Assembly: GCA_040506195.1 (NCBI GenBank)
Contig: JBEVXH010000002.1
Coordinates: forward strand, 248,001-312,000
From: Thiodiazotropha sp040506195
GTDB lineage: Bacteria; Pseudomonadota; Gammaproteobacteria; Chromatiales; Chromatiaceae
Direction: 5' to 3'
Length of the DNA: 64,000 nt
Below the pieces are notes generated by a model, which worked only from the letters and a program-made list of their open reading frames with translations, made no database searches and had not been told where the DNA came from. Below are positions 25,131-34,481 of the stretch, piece by piece. Both the position numbers and the translations under genes were made by a program. Position 1 is the stretch's first letter, and each line of letters opens with the position of its first letter.

Positions 25131-27512
25131 ATGTCAGTTCTTCATAATATGTCGATTCGCACAAAGCAGTGGTTCGGATTCGGACTCATTCTGTGTGTGC
25201 TTGCAACCACTTCCATTATCACACTCATAAGTCTGGGTAATGTTGAACAAAGCGTGAACCAGGTGGTGCGCGAGAGTCAGCCACGTTTAATCCTGACCAA
25301 AGACCTGGCAAAAAGCCTGAAACAATCTACGGAATCTTTGGCTTTTTATCTTCTTACGAAGGATGAGTCACAGCTACAGGACTTCTCAAGTCAAAGGGAC
25401 CAAACGAAAGACATACTTCAATCATTGATAACCAAGAGTATAGAGGCGGAGGATACCGCTTCATCACAACTACTCAAGCAGTTGCGCGACAAACTGAACC
25501 AGTATGAACAGACAGCCGCAGCGTTACTCAATCAGACAGCCACGCATGAAGGTAACTTTCCAGGTATTGCCTATGCCAATATGAACATTAATCCTATCAG
25601 CCGGGAACAGATGCAACTGGCATCCCAAATGATTCTTTCCGAAATGGAAGAATACGCGGACGAAGAACGGAAACAGATCCTGTATCATCTTACCGAGCTG
25701 CGGTATGCCTGGAGCAATATCATGAACGGCATACGCGGCTATCTCGCTTTTCGCAGTGATTCGAATATTAATGACTTGAACCTTTACCTGGACAGGACAA
25801 AAAAACTGGTCAGGGTAATCAGTTCAAAGAGTGAACAACTGACATTGGATCAAGCTGATTCCATTGAGCAATTTATGGATAACATGGTCCGTTTCGATGA
25901 ACACTACAAGAGGCTGCTTGAGATACATGGGAGTAATCAGTGGCGCAGTGATGCATGGCTTGTACGTAGCCAGATCACACCACTATTGATGACAACGGAT
26001 CAACATCTTGAGCAGTTGGTCGCTCATCATGAGTCGACTATCTCACACACAAGCCAACACCTGATCGAGGATGCCAGTTCAACGACAACACTTGTAATCA
26101 GTCTGTTGCTGTTTGGACTTGTGATCGGATTTTCGATAAGTTGGCTGACCACACGTCTTATCTACAATCCGATCCTGAAGGCGGTCAAGACCATGCAAGA
26201 CATTGCCATCGGCGATGGTGATCTGATGAAGCGATTGGAAAAGAAAGGCAATGATGAACTTGGACTGCTTGCTGAAAGCTTTAACCAGTTTGTTGACAAG
26301 ATCCGCAAACTGATACAGCAGACGGCGCAATCGACTGAATCGGTAATCAACGCTGTTGCGCAAACATCGGATAATACCAGCCAGATCAGTCGTCGCATCC
26401 AGAAGCAGGAAAATGAAACTGACCAGGTTGCCACTACTATGACCCAAATGACGGCCTGCGTAGCCAAAATAGCACAAAATGCAACTACTGCCGAAGAAGC
26501 CACTAAGGCAGCCACTGCTGAAGCACATACAGGCTGCAAAGTAATCAAGCAGACAGCAGATGCCGTGCAGGCGCTGGCTGATGAAGTGGAACTTGCAGAA
26601 AATTCGATTCTGGGTGTGGAACAGGAGAGCGCTCGTATAGGATCGGTCCTGGATGTCATAAAAAGCATTGCCGAGCAGACCAATCTACTTGCCCTTAATG
26701 CCGCTATCGAAGCAGCAAGAGCGGGAGAGCAAGGGCGTGGTTTTGCAGTTGTAGCCGACGAGGTGCGTGGGCTTGCCAATCGCACGCATCAATCGACAGG
26801 CGAGATCGAGTCAATGATACAGGCGCTGCAGAACGGCACACAGCAGGCGGTATCCGTGATGGCTGCCGGCAGGGAGAAAGTGGACAGCAGAGTTCTGCAG
26901 GCAACAGAGGCACTTCATTCGCTGAGCGAGATAAATAAGGCTATCGAGACGATCAACGATATGAACACCCAGATCGCCACCGCGGCAGAGGAGCAGTGCT
27001 CGGTGGTGGAAGAGATCAACAAGAGCATTATCAATATCAGCGAAAACGGCAAGCAGACCTCACAACGGGCAAAAGATACCTCTGATACTGCCAATGACCT
27101 GGGGACACTAGCCTCCGATCTGCAAAGGATTGTTCAGCAGTTTAAATTTTCCGGCGATAGTGGGTTTGATTTCAGCTCCGCAAAGTCAGCCCACTTGGCA
27201 TGGAAAACAAGAGTACGTTCCTTTCTCGATGGCAAGCAATCCCTCTCCCATGAAGAAGCGGTCTCGCACCATGATTGCGCCCTCGGCAAATGGTACTACT
27301 CAGAAGCGCTTAATCGATATGGCGATGTTGCTGAAATACATGCGATAGAACAACCCCATCAGCAGTTACATTCACTGATAAGGGAAATTATCAAGCATAT
27401 GGAAAGCGGGAATACTGACAGAGCGGAGGACCTCTATAATGAAATTGAGCCTCTGTCAGGCGAAATCATAGGCCTATTGAATAGGGTCGAACGGAAAATA
27501 GCAGTCGGTTGA
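25131..27512 (+). CDS. Methyl-accepting chemotaxis protein with C-terminal CZB zinc-binding domain
   Basis: A 793-aa transmembrane chemoreceptor. TM1 about 12-33, a large helical periplasmic sensor, TM2 about 318-342, HAMP, then the signalling domain with E-Q-T-N-L-L-A-L-N-A-A-I-E-A-A-R-A-G-E. The C-terminus is a CZB domain: H-L-A-W-K, H-H-D-C-A-L-G-K-W-Y and H-Q-Q-L-H supply the His3Cys zinc set. CZB receptors are known to respond to zinc status and, via the zinc-cysteine, to hypochlorous acid. I start it at the ATG at 25131 just after GGGAAACGATC; the longer GTG frame from 25044 would add a basic tail before TM1. A FliA-type promoter precedes it. No other chemotaxis genes are adjacent. Confidence 0.92.
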   Translation: MSVLHNMSIRTKQWFGFGLILCVLATTSIITLISLGNVEQSVNQVVRESQPRLILTKDLAKSLKQSTESLAFYLLTKDESQLQDFSSQRDQTKDILQSLITKSIEAEDTASSQLLKQLRDKLNQYEQTAAALLNQTATHEGNFPGIAYANMNINPISREQMQLASQMILSEMEEYADEERKQILYHLTELRYAWSNIMNGIRGYLAFRSDSNINDLNLYLDRTKKLVRVISSKSEQLTLDQADSIEQFMDNMVRFDEHYKRLLEIHGSNQWRSDAWLVRSQITPLLMTTDQHLEQLVAHHESTISHTSQHLIEDASSTTTLVISLLLFGLVIGFSISWLTTRLIYNPILKAVKTMQDIAIGDGDLMKRLEKKGNDELGLLAESFNQFVDKIRKLIQQTAQSTESVINAVAQTSDNTSQISRRIQKQENETDQVATTMTQMTACVAKIAQNATTAEEATKAATAEAHTGCKVIKQTADAVQALADEVELAENSILGVEQESARIGSVLDVIKSIAEQTNLLALNAAIEAARAGEQGRGFAVVADEVRGLANRTHQSTGEIESMIQALQNGTQQAVSVMAAGREKVDSRVLQATEALHSLSEINKAIETINDMNTQIATAAEEQCSVVEEINKSIINISENGKQTSQRAKDTSDTANDLGTLASDLQRIVQQFKFSGDSGFDFSSAKSAHLAWKTRVRSFLDGKQSLSHEEAVSHHDCALGKWYYSEALNRYGDVAEIHAIEQPHQQLHSLIREIIKHMESGNTDRAEDLYNEIEPLSGEIIGLLNRVERKIAVG

Positions 27513-27543
27513 CGGGGACGGTTCAAGGCATAGTGTTTCCCTG

Positions 27544-27762
27544 TCACTTCTTGCTGCTGCGGCCATGCTTCTGCCACAGCAGTAGACCAAGTGTGGTCGC
27601 GCCCAACGCAATGCCGGCAGACAATATCATACGCGCCAACCACTCGGGCCAGGCGGGTTGCGGTGTAAGAAGTGCCGCGCTGCCGACGACTATCAACCAA
27701 AATGAGGTTTTTCCAAGAAGTGCGGATTTCAAACTATTATCACCCTGACAGACGATAACCAT
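27544..27762 (-). CDS. Small two-helix membrane protein of unknown function
   Basis: About 72 aa with two hydrophobic helices (F-W-L-I-V-V-G-S-A-A-L-L-T and L-S-A-G-I-A-L-G-A-T-T-L-G-L-L-L-W) and a basic tail G-R-S-S-K-K. The frame opens further upstream, to 27903, but that would overlap the divergent DsbA-like gene and add a non-hydrophobic leader. I therefore favour the ATG at 27762, although its ribosome site is weak. Function is unknown. Confidence 0.4.
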   Translation of the reverse strand: MVIVCQGDNSLKSALLGKTSFWLIVVGSAALLTPQPAWPEWLARMILSAGIALGATTLGLLLWQKHGRSSKK

Positions 27763-27879
27763 AGCGTGGCCAAGCCTGATGGATCGTGAAATATCAATAA
27801 TATCCATCGGTAAATATAATACCTGAATCGTATATACTCTTATATCACAACCGATATAGTTGCGAAACAAATCCTGAGC

Positions 27880-28506
27880 ATGGCTCACCTCTACTACATC
27901 CATGACCCAATGTGCAGTTGGTGCTGGGGATTTCGCCCGGTACTCGAGGTACTTCTGTCACGGCTACCCGGCAACATCACGAGCAGCCGCCTGTTAGGCG
28001 GGCTGGCGGCGGATTCATCGCAACCGATGCCGGATGATCTGCGGATAAGGTTGCAGAGCACATGGCGGAGGATTGGGAAGCGTATACCGTCGACCCGCTT
28101 CAATTTTGATTTTTGGGCTCGGAATACGCCCAGAAGGTCCACCTACCCTGCCTGCCGCGCAGTCATCGCCGCCAGGTCGATTGATCCAGAAATGGAAGAT
28201 AGCATGATAGTGGCTATTCAGCAGGCCTACTACCTGCAGGCGAGAAATCCTTCAGATGACGCTACTCTCATCGAACTTGCGATGGAAATAGGTCTGAACA
28301 AACAGCAATTTTCCAAACTGCTGAACCATTCCTCCACACAGCAAAAGCTCGACTCGGAGATTGCACAGTCACTCCGCCTGGGTGCGCGCAGCTTCCCCTC
28401 ACTTGTGTTTCAGCATGAAGAGGGCTACTGGCCGGTTGCCATTGACTATTTGAATGCGGAGCCGATGCTGGAACTCATTCACAATCTCATTGATACTGAT
28501 TTCTGA
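27880..28506 (+). CDS. DsbA/FrnE-like thiol oxidoreductase
   Basis: A 208-aa cytoplasmic protein of the DsbA-like thioredoxin family. The redox motif is D-P-M-C-S-W-C-W-G-F near the N-terminus, with the helical insertion domain and a cis-proline-like S-F-P-S-L-V-F near 181. The absence of a signal peptide and the opening H-L-Y-Y-I-H-D-P-M-C-S-W-C fit the FrnE-like/predicted disulfide isomerase subgroup rather than periplasmic DsbA. It may handle oxidative stress or polyketide-like substrates; no partner is adjacent. Confidence 0.82.
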   Translation: MAHLYYIHDPMCSWCWGFRPVLEVLLSRLPGNITSSRLLGGLAADSSQPMPDDLRIRLQSTWRRIGKRIPSTRFNFDFWARNTPRRSTYPACRAVIAARSIDPEMEDSMIVAIQQAYYLQARNPSDDATLIELAMEIGLNKQQFSKLLNHSSTQQKLDSEIAQSLRLGARSFPSLVFQHEEGYWPVAIDYLNAEPMLELIHNLIDTDF

Positions 28507-28552
28507 CCCGGGGGATTGACTTCAAAACTCTCACGGGTAACACTCCGCCGCC

Positions 28553-29152
28553 ATGCTGACTAAAGAGAAGTTAGACAAACTCCGCAAAGATATCGTATTC
28601 ACGGAAGAGCTGTCCGGTGAGCGTCTGCAATTTCATTCCACCTGGGGCATCTTTTCACCACGCGAGATCGACGAAGGGACCAGGCTTCTGGTGGATCGTT
28701 TACGGATCGCTCCCACAGACGACTGCCTAGACCTGGGCTGTGGCTACGGCCCAATAGGCCTCTATATGGCCCGACGGGCTCCGCAGGGACAGACCCTGAT
28801 GGTCGACAAGGATTTCATGGCGGTCAACTACAGCAACGACAATGCTGAACGTAACCGATTGACAAACGCCAAAGCCATCCTCAGCAACGCTTTCGATCAA
28901 ATAGATCCAAGCTTGCGCTTCAATGTCATCGCATCCAATATCCCTGCCAAAGTGGGCAAAGAGATGCTCAGTCTGATTTTGCATGATGCCAGGCAACGCC
29001 TCAAACCGGGCGGTAAACTCTATGTCGTAACCATCAATGGTCTAAGACAGTACATGAAACGCAATCTCAACGAGATTTTCGGTAACTATGAGAAGCTTAA
29101 GCAAGGCAAAAGTTATACCGTAGCGTTGGCGGTCAACAAGTTATCCCTGTGA
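28553..29152 (+). CDS. Class I SAM-dependent methyltransferase (MTS/RsmC-like)
   Basis: A 199-aa methyltransferase with SAM-binding motif L-D-L-G-C-G-Y-G-P-I-G near residues 60-70 and acidic motif II V-D-K-D-F. In RsmC/RlmG and other MTS enzymes the catalytic motif is N-P-P; here it is S-N-I-P-A-K, so the acceptor may differ from the usual guanine. The N-terminal F-H-S-T-W-G-I-F-S matches the RsmC-like family. It lies 46 bp after the DsbA-like gene and may be co-transcribed. Confidence 0.78.
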   Translation: MLTKEKLDKLRKDIVFTEELSGERLQFHSTWGIFSPREIDEGTRLLVDRLRIAPTDDCLDLGCGYGPIGLYMARRAPQGQTLMVDKDFMAVNYSNDNAERNRLTNAKAILSNAFDQIDPSLRFNVIASNIPAKVGKEMLSLILHDARQRLKPGGKLYVVTINGLRQYMKRNLNEIFGNYEKLKQGKSYTVALAVNKLSL

Positions 29153-29181
29153 TATGGTCAATAGTCTGCAAATGCAGCGGC

Positions 29182-29988
29182 CTATTCACTGGAAAGACAT
29201 TTCAATACATGAGAAACCGCAACCAAACCAAAGCTGGCAGTGACGGTCATCACAGAACCATATCCACCGCAGTTCAATGAACTCTCCATGTTCATCGGCC
29301 TTTCCAGGCAAACCTCCCCATTGTCATCAGGATAGCGCTGCTGCTCTGTTGAATAGACACAGGGCACATCGAATCGACGTTTGACATTGGTTGGAAAACC
29401 ATACTGCCTGCGAAGCAATTTGCGGCACTTGGAAAGCAGTGGGTCCTGTTCACTGCGACTCAGGTCAGCCAGTTTGATCTTTGTAGGATCACTTTGCCCC
29501 CCTGCACCACCTACCGTAATAACGGCTATCCTGTATCTGCGGCAGCAGGCTATCAAAGCAGCCTTGATGCGAAAGCTGTCGATGCAATCGATTACGTAAT
29601 CAAATCCACCGGCAACAAATGTTTGCAGTGACTCCAACTCGATAAATTGCTCCACGGCATTAACCCGACAGCTGGAGTTGATTGCCAAGACTCGTTCTGC
29701 GAGCGCCGATACTTTGGCTTTTCCGAAATCACCCTCAACCGCATGCAGCTGGCGGTTAACATTCGATTCAGCTATATGATCCATATCATAGAGAGATATC
29801 GCACCTATGCCACTGCGCGCAAGGGCTTCCACAGCCCATGAGCCGACACCACCCACTCCGGCCACGGCGACATGAGAATGAGAAAACCGCTCCAATGCCC
29901 GACTGCCATAGAGCCGTGCTATACCGCCAAATCGCCTTTCACTGTACAAATCAGACAATTCCTTGGATGGTTGGACCAGAAATGGCAT
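29182..29988 (-). CDS. tcdA: tRNA threonylcarbamoyladenosine dehydratase TcdA (CsdL)
   Basis: A 268-aa E1/ThiF-like enzyme that cyclises t6A37 in ANN-decoding tRNAs to ct6A using ATP. Evidence: Y-S-E-R-R-F-G-G-I-A-R-L-Y-G, the nucleotide-binding V-A-V-A-G-V-G-G-V-G-S-W, D-M-D-H-I-A-E-S-N-V-N-R-Q, D-Y-V-I-D-C-I-D-S and the late P-C-V-Y-S-T-E. Length is typical. It lies 24 bp downstream of the GGDEF-EAL-CZB gene in the same direction and may be read from that transcript. Confidence 0.9.
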   Translation of the reverse strand: MPFLVQPSKELSDLYSERRFGGIARLYGSRALERFSHSHVAVAGVGGVGSWAVEALARSGIGAISLYDMDHIAESNVNRQLHAVEGDFGKAKVSALAERVLAINSSCRVNAVEQFIELESLQTFVAGGFDYVIDCIDSFRIKAALIACCRRYRIAVITVGGAGGQSDPTKIKLADLSRSEQDPLLSKCRKLLRRQYGFPTNVKRRFDVPCVYSTEQQRYPDDNGEVCLERPMNMESSLNCGGYGSVMTVTASFGLVAVSHVLKCLSSE

Positions 29989-30012
29989 TCATTAAAATTA
30001 ATAAATAATTGA

Positions 30013-32949
30013 TTATGAAATAGCTGCTTGATCTTTGTTAAGTTCCTTCAGGAGTTCTGTAAAACGGGCACTCAATGCCTCCAACTCGGTAATTCTTTTC
30101 TGTGCATACTCTGTGTTACCCATCTTATTGATACTGATGATTTTATATCCGAGCGCATGTATCTGTTCATGCAGCCTGTTGAGTTCAGTGTACTGCGGCA
30201 AACTGCCATACTGAATAAACCCAACACCATTGAACCAATAACTGAAGCTGCAATGCTTGCTATCCAATTGGCTATGGTTTATTGCCTCATCGCGATTCAC
30301 ATACCCGACCAGATTGCCCACCCATCGTTGATGACTGGTCAGCGCCACATCAAGATCGACATGATGACTCTGAGTCACTCTGTTTTTAAGGCTCTGCCAC
30401 AGTTGATTGTCTTGCCATTGCATCAACCATGCCGGGATCTCATTTGCCGGCATCGGTCTGGCAATACCATAACCCTGACCTAATCGACAACCCAACTGAA
30501 GTAGTGCAATGGCATGTTCCATGGATTCCACACCTTCCGCAATGACCGGATGCTGGAAAGCATGCGCAAGGCGAACCACGCTATCAACGATGGTTAGATC
30601 CTGAGGATCATCCAGCATGTCCCGCACAAAATTCTGATCTATTTTGAGTATATCGACAGGAAGACGATGAAAATAGGCAAGGGAAGAGTAGCCCGTACCG
30701 AAATCATCCAAAGAAATCTTAACGCCCAACTCACGGCACTCCGACAGGGTGTGATAGATAACATTCGTGTCATCTATAGAAGCGGTTTCGAGAATTTCCA
30801 GTTCGAGCATGTCGGGAGTTACATCTGCATACTTTTCAAACTGCTCCCGAATATACTCGGTGAAGCCAGGATACTGCAGATGATGTGGACTTATATTTAT
30901 ACTGACCGGGAGCTGAAGCCCCATTTTTTGCCATTGACTAATCTGCTGCAATGCATGATCGAAAACCCACTGACCCAGCTCGATCTCCAAGTCCGTTTTA
31001 GTGATAATGGATAGAAAATCACCGGGCGGGATAATGCCCGCTTCCGGTTGCAGCCACCGGATCAAGGCCTCTACGCCTATAACATCACAACTGAACATAT
31101 CAACCTTGGGTTGAAAGTAAAGCGTGAATTCCTGCTTAGACAGTGCGTTCCTGAGCAGCTTGATATTTTTACGATTGGCCTTTATCTGCTTGTCATGCAG
31201 TGGGTCAAACAGATGGTAGCAGTTCTTACCCGCCTCCTTTGCCCAATACATTGCCTGATCAGCGTGCCGCAGCAGGATGTCCGCGTCCACATCATCCTCC
31301 GGGTATACGGTCAGGCCAATACTTGCATTGACTTCCAGAGCCGTATCATCCAAGTGTATGGGTTCTGCTATAACCGCCAATACCCTGTCCAGAACCAAAA
31401 TGCACTCATCCACACTCGTCAGATTAGTCAGTATCAATACGAACTCGTCTCCACCGATGCGTGATACCGTGTCCTCCTCACGCAATACGCCTTCTAGCCG
31501 GCGCGCTATTTCAATCAAGATCTTGTCGCCTGAATCATGGCCAAATCGGTCATTGATCGGCTTGAAACCATCGAGATCCAGATAACAAACCCCCACACTG
31601 GTTGCGTTTCGCTTACTGAATGCAATCGCCTGGCGTAGCCTGTCGGTTTTCAGACGCCGGTTGGGTAAGCCGGTCAATTGATCGTAATGTGCGATATGTT
31701 CAAGTTCCGCTTCAGCCTTTTTTCTGTCCGTTATATCGTGAACGATTGAATAGAGCACCTGCTTGCCATTCGAGATGAAGGGACCAGAATGCACTTCGAC
31801 ATCCCTGACCTCCCCTGACGCCAGGGCATGACGAAAAATGAAGTGGTTGCGTTCTTCTTTTCTAGCCCTGCTCATTTCCTGAGAAATTTCCTCTTTGCTG
31901 AGCATATTGATGTCATTGATACTCATTTTCAAGAGCTGTTCAATGGTATAGCCGTAATACTCGGCAGCGGCCCTGTTCGCTGTGAGAATAGAGCCCGAGT
32001 CGGGGTCGATCGTCAGCATCACCGCCTTGTTGGCCTCGAACAACATTCTGGAGCGTTCTTCACTCATACGCAGCGCTTCAGACAAACCTTTCTCCCGTTC
32101 AAGTGCCTCCAGCAGATCATGATTACTTGCCTGCAGCGTCTGATTTGCCGTCTCGAGCTGTCGTGTACGCGCCTCAACTTTCTCTTCCAACTCGATACCT
32201 GAGCGCCTGAGGGCGTCAATCTGTCCTTCGATTGTACTTCCCATTTCCTGCAATGCATGGGAGAGAGTGCCGATCTCATCTTCACTATGTATCTTAACCG
32301 GTTGTTCGAATCTGCCATCGGTTATGGATGCCGCATACTCGGACAGCTGTTTAACAGGCTCTACAAACTGTTTACGCATAAAGAAATTGAGAAGTAATGC
32401 GATAGCGATGAATGTAAGCAAAAAATTGAAAACAACCTGCCTGACTGCCTGCATCACCTTGTCATCGATGACTTCGGTAGAAAAGCCGAGCCGGATAACG
32501 CCTACTGTTATAGCTTGGTCAATGACGGGTATGGAAACATCATAATAGCTCTTGCCGTCGGACCGCTCGTGGATCTGCCACAAAGGCTGGTCAGCAGACA
32601 AGGTATTGATTGTCACAGTATCGTTATATTTCTGCCCGATCTGTGCATTATCACTGTGAAACAGCACCAGACCGGATTGGTCAGTAACGCTTGCATACTC
32701 AATATGAGGATTCTTATCGACTACTTCCTTAAGCTTTCCATCCATCCCTGAGAGTGACTCGAGCGGCAATCCCAAAGCCAGCAGTTCATCAAGCACACCT
32801 TCAATGCTATGACCAATGCCAAAACTGCCCGTCAACAGAGCATCGGTATAATTTGAGCGAAAACTGTTTATATTCACTACGGAGCTGAGCAGTAACGAGA
32901 GCGCGAGGGTACCGATAGTCACCAGCAGTATCTTCCGGTTTAGTCTCAT
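30013..32949 (-). CDS. Membrane PAS-GGDEF-EAL protein with C-terminal CZB zinc-binding domain
   Basis: A 978-aa c-di-GMP enzyme candidate. Order: TM1 about 7-27, periplasmic Cache-like sensor (to about 175), TM2 about 178-195, HAMP, coiled coil, PAS (about 300-420), GGDEF (near 496; R-E-E-D inhibitory site five residues before), EAL (V-E-A-L-I-R-W near 626, D-D-F-G-T-G and E-G-V-E kept) and a CZB domain (about 865-970). CZB ligands are visible: S-H-Q-R-W, K-H-C-S-F-S-Y-W and L-H-E-Q-I-H. Zinc control of c-di-GMP is known from DgcZ, where CZB is N-terminal; a C-terminal CZB after an EAL domain is less familiar. The upstream gene is a periplasmic binding protein 35 bp away. Confidence 0.9.
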   Translation of the reverse strand: MRLNRKILLVTIGTLALSLLLSSVVNINSFRSNYTDALLTGSFGIGHSIEGVLDELLALGLPLESLSGMDGKLKEVVDKNPHIEYASVTDQSGLVLFHSDNAQIGQKYNDTVTINTLSADQPLWQIHERSDGKSYYDVSIPVIDQAITVGVIRLGFSTEVIDDKVMQAVRQVVFNFLLTFIAIALLLNFFMRKQFVEPVKQLSEYAASITDGRFEQPVKIHSEDEIGTLSHALQEMGSTIEGQIDALRRSGIELEEKVEARTRQLETANQTLQASNHDLLEALEREKGLSEALRMSEERSRMLFEANKAVMLTIDPDSGSILTANRAAAEYYGYTIEQLLKMSINDINMLSKEEISQEMSRARKEERNHFIFRHALASGEVRDVEVHSGPFISNGKQVLYSIVHDITDRKKAEAELEHIAHYDQLTGLPNRRLKTDRLRQAIAFSKRNATSVGVCYLDLDGFKPINDRFGHDSGDKILIEIARRLEGVLREEDTVSRIGGDEFVLILTNLTSVDECILVLDRVLAVIAEPIHLDDTALEVNASIGLTVYPEDDVDADILLRHADQAMYWAKEAGKNCYHLFDPLHDKQIKANRKNIKLLRNALSKQEFTLYFQPKVDMFSCDVIGVEALIRWLQPEAGIIPPGDFLSIITKTDLEIELGQWVFDHALQQISQWQKMGLQLPVSINISPHHLQYPGFTEYIREQFEKYADVTPDMLELEILETASIDDTNVIYHTLSECRELGVKISLDDFGTGYSSLAYFHRLPVDILKIDQNFVRDMLDDPQDLTIVDSVVRLAHAFQHPVIAEGVESMEHAIALLQLGCRLGQGYGIARPMPANEIPAWLMQWQDNQLWQSLKNRVTQSHHVDLDVALTSHQRWVGNLVGYVNRDEAINHSQLDSKHCSFSYWFNGVGFIQYGSLPQYTELNRLHEQIHALGYKIISINKMGNTEYAQKRITELEALSARFTELLKELNKDQAAIS

Positions 32950-32984
32950 TAACTACCGCCTTGGCAATGTGTTACAAAGGGAAT

Positions 32985-34022
32985 TCATTTACGAATATTC
33001 TCTCCCGCCAATTGCAGCAGGCCTACAGGTACAGCGATACCGAACTGTCTTGCCTTGTGCAGATCGACCGCATAACCATATCGTGCCAGCCATTGGGGAA
33101 AAATCCGCTTGATCGGCTTGCCTTCGAAAAGATCGCGGATCATATCAGCCGCTTGTCGTCCCATGCTGCGGTGAGAGGGAAATATTGCCGCCATTGCTCC
33201 CCAGTCCTGCATAACATCGTTCTTGACGAGACCGATCAGCGGCTTACTTGAATATGCATAGACCATTTCTGCGAACTGGCGTCGGGCACCCAGCTGATCA
33301 TGGGGTTTCATGAACAGATCCACTTGAGAATCGAGCTCCTTGATGAGAGGCAGCGCTATCTCCGCCATGCGCCTGTCACCCTCCTCCCCCTTTACCAAAG
33401 GCACTCTGCGGAAAATCACTTCCAGATCCTTGAACTGGGGATCATCATCCAGCATCGCCTTAATCCAGGCATTATAGCTGTGGGATTGGGGCATATCGGC
33501 ATAGATCAACCCGATCCGCTTTGCCTGGGGCATCAGTTCCCGGATAAAACGAAATCTTGATTTTACAGGTACAGGATAGCTGACACCGGTAAAATTGCTC
33601 TTCGGTGGAATGTCGAAACCGTCTATCACACCTATACCCACCGGGTCGGTTGGAGAAGCGAACACAACCGATTGGGTTCCGCCGTACAGCACCTGCTTGG
33701 CGGCTACGGTTGCTGTGGTGCCGCCCATGTAATAAACATCATAGTCTTTGGCGGCTTCCGTTTTCAGGATCGCCGCGCCCTTGCTGACGTCATTGCCCGC
33801 TGTATGAAAAGAGAGCTGAAGATTCTCTCCCTCTACATAGCCGTAATGCTCGAGGGACTCCAACATTGCGAGGCGGACATCCATATAGGGGCTGCCTTGC
33901 TGGGAATCAAGAATGAACAGGTGATAGAGCCTACCGGTTTGTGGAGCGGATAGAAGTTCGCCAGCCCCGCCCAGCAGCAGCAATAAAAAGCAGTAACGGA
34001 ATAGAGTTGCTACTGATGACAA
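32985..34022 (-). CDS. ABC-type periplasmic substrate-binding protein (TrpX/PF04392-like)
   Basis: A binding protein of about 345 aa with a signal peptide (F-R-Y-C-F-L-L-L-L-L-G-G-A-G-E-L-L-S-A). Family features include H-L-F-I-L-D-S-Q-Q-G-S-P-Y, Y-M-G-G-T-T-A-T, D-P-V-G-I-G-V and K-P-L-I-G-L-V-K-N-D-V. I choose the TTG at 34022 because GGAGGT lies 7 bases upstream; the ATG at 34073 lacks a ribosome site and adds an atypical leader. No permease or ATPase follows. The next gene, 35 bp on, is the GGDEF-EAL-CZB receptor, so this may be its periplasmic ligand-binding partner. Ligand unknown. Confidence 0.78.
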   Translation of the reverse strand: MSSVATLFRYCFLLLLLGGAGELLSAPQTGRLYHLFILDSQQGSPYMDVRLAMLESLEHYGYVEGENLQLSFHTAGNDVSKGAAILKTEAAKDYDVYYMGGTTATVAAKQVLYGGTQSVVFASPTDPVGIGVIDGFDIPPKSNFTGVSYPVPVKSRFRFIRELMPQAKRIGLIYADMPQSHSYNAWIKAMLDDDPQFKDLEVIFRRVPLVKGEEGDRRMAEIALPLIKELDSQVDLFMKPHDQLGARRQFAEMVYAYSSKPLIGLVKNDVMQDWGAMAAIFPSHRSMGRQAADMIRDLFEGKPIKRIFPQWLARYGYAVDLHKARQFGIAVPVGLLQLAGENIRK

Positions 34023-34481
34023 CAAGTACACCTCCAGATGAACACAGTCAAATAGAACCAGTGCTTCCTGCATCGATCAGGCAAATACCAAACAGGCCTT
34101 ACCAAGATACCTGGGTTAGACACAGATGCCTCTACGGAAAACGCAACCCATTTCTGAGGCATTCGTATTGTGATGCCTAATAAGTAAATTGTCGGCAAAA
34201 TAGCGCCGCTCTGAAATAGCCATGGTCCAATAAGCGGCAGAAGTACTATACAATCCAAATATAAAAAACATCAATAGATATATGTATCTTATTGTTTATT
34301 AATGGATATCACAACAACTACAGGACTCGTTTTGAAACATGGGCTGTTTCACAGCTCACCTGCGGTTACATCTTGTTACAAGTGGATACACCCGTGAGAG
34401 GATCTTCTTTGCCCGGCGATGCACACTCGATCTCAAGGACAACCCGTCCGACAACACTATCGTTCATACGAGGAGATCATC
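34023..34481. other. Divergent intergenic region with RR operator candidate
   Basis: About 460 bp separate the leftward binding protein and the rightward Spy-like gene. The sequence is A/T-rich around 34255-34310. The direct repeat at 34365-34380 is the only specific site I can defend. A plausible minus-strand frame at 34010-34258 has no ribosome site and is not called. Confidence 0.4.
34365..34380 (+). promoter_or_regulatory. Tandem GTTACA repeat, candidate CpxR-like operator
   Basis: GTTACA-TCTT-GTTACA: two direct copies spaced exactly 10 bp, the typical OmpR-family geometry and similar to the CpxR consensus GTAAA-N5-GTAAA. It lies about 100 bp upstream of the Spy/CpxP-like gene, whose operon partner is an OmpR-family regulator, so autoregulation is likely. 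Confidence 0.5.

Noticed and set aside
34010..34258. 82-aa minus-strand frame in the divergent region
   Set aside because: Partly hydrophobic but lacks a ribosome site and overlaps the binding-protein start; no family resemblance.
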